The position numbers and the translations under genes are program-made. The notes beneath the pieces were generated by a model that was not told where the DNA came from, did no database searches, and saw nothing but the letters and a program-made list of their open reading frames with translations. Source: Marchantia polymorpha subsp. ruderalis (taxonomy: Eukaryota > Streptophyta > Marchantiopsida > Marchantiales > Marchantiaceae). Taken from it: 64,000 nt of DNA. Position 1 is the first letter of the stretch, and each line of letters opens with the position of its first letter. Shown piece after piece: positions 61,271 through 64,000 of this stretch. The stretch covers positions 18,377,501-18,441,500 of the forward strand of contig AP031355.1 of assembly GCA_037833965.1 (NCBI GenBank). The letters are read 5' to 3'.

Positions 61271-64000
61271 GTGCTCTTTAATTCTTCCTTTTCTTTGTCA
61301 GATTTTATCGTTTAATCATTGTTTCTAAGTTTCCTTCCAAAGTTCCGAAGAATGGAATGATACCAGGCCAGCACTTTCCGATTGTCTGGTCAATCATCGT
61401 TAGGTACGTACTACGTAAAGATCAAGTGGACAAGAGGGATCTTCGTTTTGCGAAACACAGAATTGGGCCAGTTTGGACCCGAGACCTAATGCAATTGCAG
61501 ACAATAATATGAATTCGTAATACGAAGAAGTCGCCGAAAACCATTTTGTAAAAGTGTCTCACTTTTTATCAGGTCCAATCTATAGAGTTGATAAAATCAT
61601 AAAACTACAAATGTGTCATACCGCATCTTGAGTCATCATAAAAATGGACTAAATTTAATGATATATATATATATATATAAATAATGTGTTTATTTTGGAC
61701 TAAAAGTTGTTGTGTAGACAGTCGATACATTGAGCTAGTGTAATTTACAAAACTGTACTCAAGAGATTATATATTATGATTATTTGAAGCATTTTTAAAT
61801 CATATTATTTAAAACTATTATTTTTTATTTTCACATGTCCATTAAAATAAATGAATTAAACAAAGATAATAGACATTCATATTTCGTTTCCTGTATTTGA
61901 AGAAAAGTTGTAATATGTGAAAGAATCACAAATTAAAGTTCTAAAAATGATATACATTACATTATTTTCTATTCAACATCAAACCCATGACACTCGACTT
62001 AGATAATTTGGATTTGCTGCTTGGTCTATTGTATAGTGAGTGTAAAACCATTGGATACTGACCCATGTTTAATCCGCGTGCGTTCGTACAATTTTCTGTA
62101 TCTAATTTGTACCCTGGTATCGCGATGATCACCGATGTCAAGATGCCACGTCAGACAAAGACATCGGGCATATTGATCTCGGAAACCGTCACCAAGAGAT
62201 CGGCGCTCCTGCTCCTTCGACAGTCGACACCTGCAGCATCCGTCGATCCACTTCCGAAAACGGCCCGATCGACGGTCCGAACTACTCTCTCTGACCTCCT
62301 CCCTTCAGAGTGACACCTGTCCAGATAACTTCCGACAATACCTGCAGCCTGAATCGACCGGGACATTCTACGATACAACTGTCAGTGACTGCGCGCAGTC
62401 GGAAGCCGGGTTACGCAGTTCCCTCGATGGTCGAGGGGGGCGGACGCGGTCGGGGCTTTACCCGAGTCAGGATAGAGTTCGATAGACCCCTATCAGCAAG
62501 TCCAGCAGAGATCGGGGGCAAACCAATGGGTTGGAGGGAGTGCGGGTTGGGAGATAACCGAAGACCGGGTGAGGAGAGATAACGGAACGGGTGGCCGTGA
62601 GCGAAAAGACGGGGCTTTAGGAACGTCGGGCTCTTACAAGATTAGGTACAGAGAGGCCAAGAAAGAGGTAGGGTTGAGGGTAGGTGAAGGCAGGCACGTA
62701 GTGGCCGCGCGTCGACCTGCGCCAGACGTATGCGCAGAGGGCTCTTGACTGCCACTTGGAGGTTTGCAGGCTAGATGGCACTCTGACATGTCTGCCACTA
62801 CGATCGGCAGGGACTACGTGGAGATTCCACGTCAGAATCCACGCGCAAAGAGCCATTCCACCACGCCGGAGGCGTATGCCTACCACGAATGCCAGTTCAT
62901 GGGACCGGCTCATGATTATTCCGGCTTCTCCCTCACATGATGCATGAGCTCCCATGTCATGTGCGCCCTCTCACCGGGAACCCTCCCAAGTCTTCCCGGG
63001 CTGATCCAGATACTCCCCGCCGTCGGCCCCCTTCCGACCATCCCCGTCACGGGACCTCTTAACTCGACGTCGCCGAGGCGGCGCCACAGCCTCGGGCCCA
63101 GGCGCTCACAGAGGGAACGGAGCAGTTCGCACGTCGACCACAAGTCCAGGCCCGACCATTTCCGGGTTCGGGCCAGCTCCCAGCCTTGCTATGGAGACCG
63201 GAAGGCGGGTCCCAAGGCCGAGGAATGTTGAAGCGACCACCGGAGTACCGCAGTCGATCATCGAAGATCAACTTTGTCTTGTCTGTGGAATTTCATCTGT
63301 AGAATGCTCACATGAAATAATAAAATTCACAAATATAATTAAAGGATTTCTTGACGTACGAGCGGGTCACGGGGGACCAGTGTCGATCGAATATATTTGC
63401 ATGTTGTCCGGTTTGGAGTTGGACCGGAGCGCACATCCGGACTCGCTAAATCGCGCGATTATGGCACCATTATGCCTACGATTAGTTTGTATTAGGCCTT
63501 CGCAATTAACGGCTTTCATCCTTTATCTCATCTGGGGAATTTATGCAACGAATCCCTCCTCTTCTCGAACTGCTTTGTCGAATGGATGCCGAAGGGTGGC
63601 GAAGTTGGAATGATTAAGACTCGCTAATCTGGTCGTTAATCCGTCGGGAATGATCTACACGGGTGAACTGGGAAACCCATCATTGGCCTGGGAAATCAAG
63701 AGCCCAAGAGACCGAGTCCGCGGCTGAGTCAGCGTTCGCAACGTCCTCCTCCTACTTCTTGGGAGCAGTACTATCCTCTTACTTCTGTCGTGGGCGACGG
63801 GCTCCGGCCTCACTTCGTCCGCCCCTGCTCCTGCTTCGGTGAAGGTGCCGCCACTCTTCAGATTCTGGACACCGATTTTTGGCATACCTTGGGAGGATTT
63901 GGTCTGCGCGTTGCGCCTCTCGCCACATCTTGACAGCTTTTCAGGTCTGCGATGAGACTCACCCCGCCAAAAGGTCGATCGGTTCTACAAAACCTGACCT
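61271..64000. other. Right end of window, no supported gene
   Basis: Bases 61560-62060 are AT-rich with a TA microsatellite (61660-61680). From about 62060 to the end the DNA is more GC-rich and complex. Frames of 75-140 codons (62617-62955 -, 63191-63613 +, 63655-63885 -) match nothing I recognise. The change in composition suggests a repeat or the edge of a long retroelement continuing out of the window, but I found no terminal repeats or polymerase motifs. Confidence 0.4.

Noticed and set aside
62065-64000. Possible LTR retrotransposon end
   Set aside because: GC shift and style are suggestive, but no terminal repeats, primer-binding site or polymerase motifs were found within the window.
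1-64000. CRISPR arrays, operons and bacterial defence systems
   Set aside because: The window is clearly plant nuclear DNA with spliced genes; no regularly spaced direct repeats with unique spacers are present.

Overview
The window looks like nuclear DNA of a land plant that still makes swimming sperm, most likely a bryophyte (moss or liverwort); I cannot name the species. The reasons are short GT-AG introns (about 80-900 bases), a plant-type GABA/amino-acid permease pair, plant-type DRE2 and condensin CAP-G, a plant FYVE protein, and an intact SPEF1/CLAMP gene. SPEF1 is an axonemal protein that flowering plants lack. Genes are sparse and sit in AT-rich intergenic DNA with repeats.

Layout. 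(1) Bases 1-27100 are a small permease neighbourhood. Two complete AAAP-family GAT1-like genes lie in tandem on the + strand (11463-14431 and 21580-24903), each with seven exons and identical splice phases. Two broken last-exon copies lie on the - strand: a heavily decayed one at about 80-285 and a nearly identical one with a 1-base frameshift at 5127-5508. The second belongs to a large inverted duplication: 24373-27115 (last exon of the second gene plus downstream DNA) is repeated in reverse at about 470-5661. Two related terminal-inverted-repeat elements (1216-3018 and 18688-20090, probably non-autonomous Mutator-like) sit in this region; the first interrupts the left arm, and the right arm keeps the empty site. 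(2) Bases 28252-31215 (+) encode SPEF1, followed by an isolated tRNA-His(GUG) at 31419-31490. (3) Bases 34434-40095 (-) encode a 1485-residue FYVE-finger protein with a long series of DM14-like repeats. (4) A 5'-truncated, degenerate LINE lies at about 41300-43600. (5) Bases 46063-52839 (+) encode condensin I subunit CAP-G in 15 exons. (6) Bases 57109-59967 (-) encode DRE2/anamorsin in 8 exons, with a GC-rich, G-run-bearing upstream region. (7) The right end (61271-64000) holds no gene I can support.

The genes do not form one pathway: amino-acid/GABA transport, flagellar axoneme, endosomal phosphoinositide binding, chromosome condensation and cytosolic Fe-S assembly are independent. The most unusual part is the structural history of the permease region: tandem gene duplication, a recent inverted segmental duplication that made an exon-only pseudogene, and a later transposon insertion into one arm. 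Exon coordinates were worked out by hand from reading frame, splice signals and family conservation; in each multi-exon gene the chosen exons add up to an open frame.
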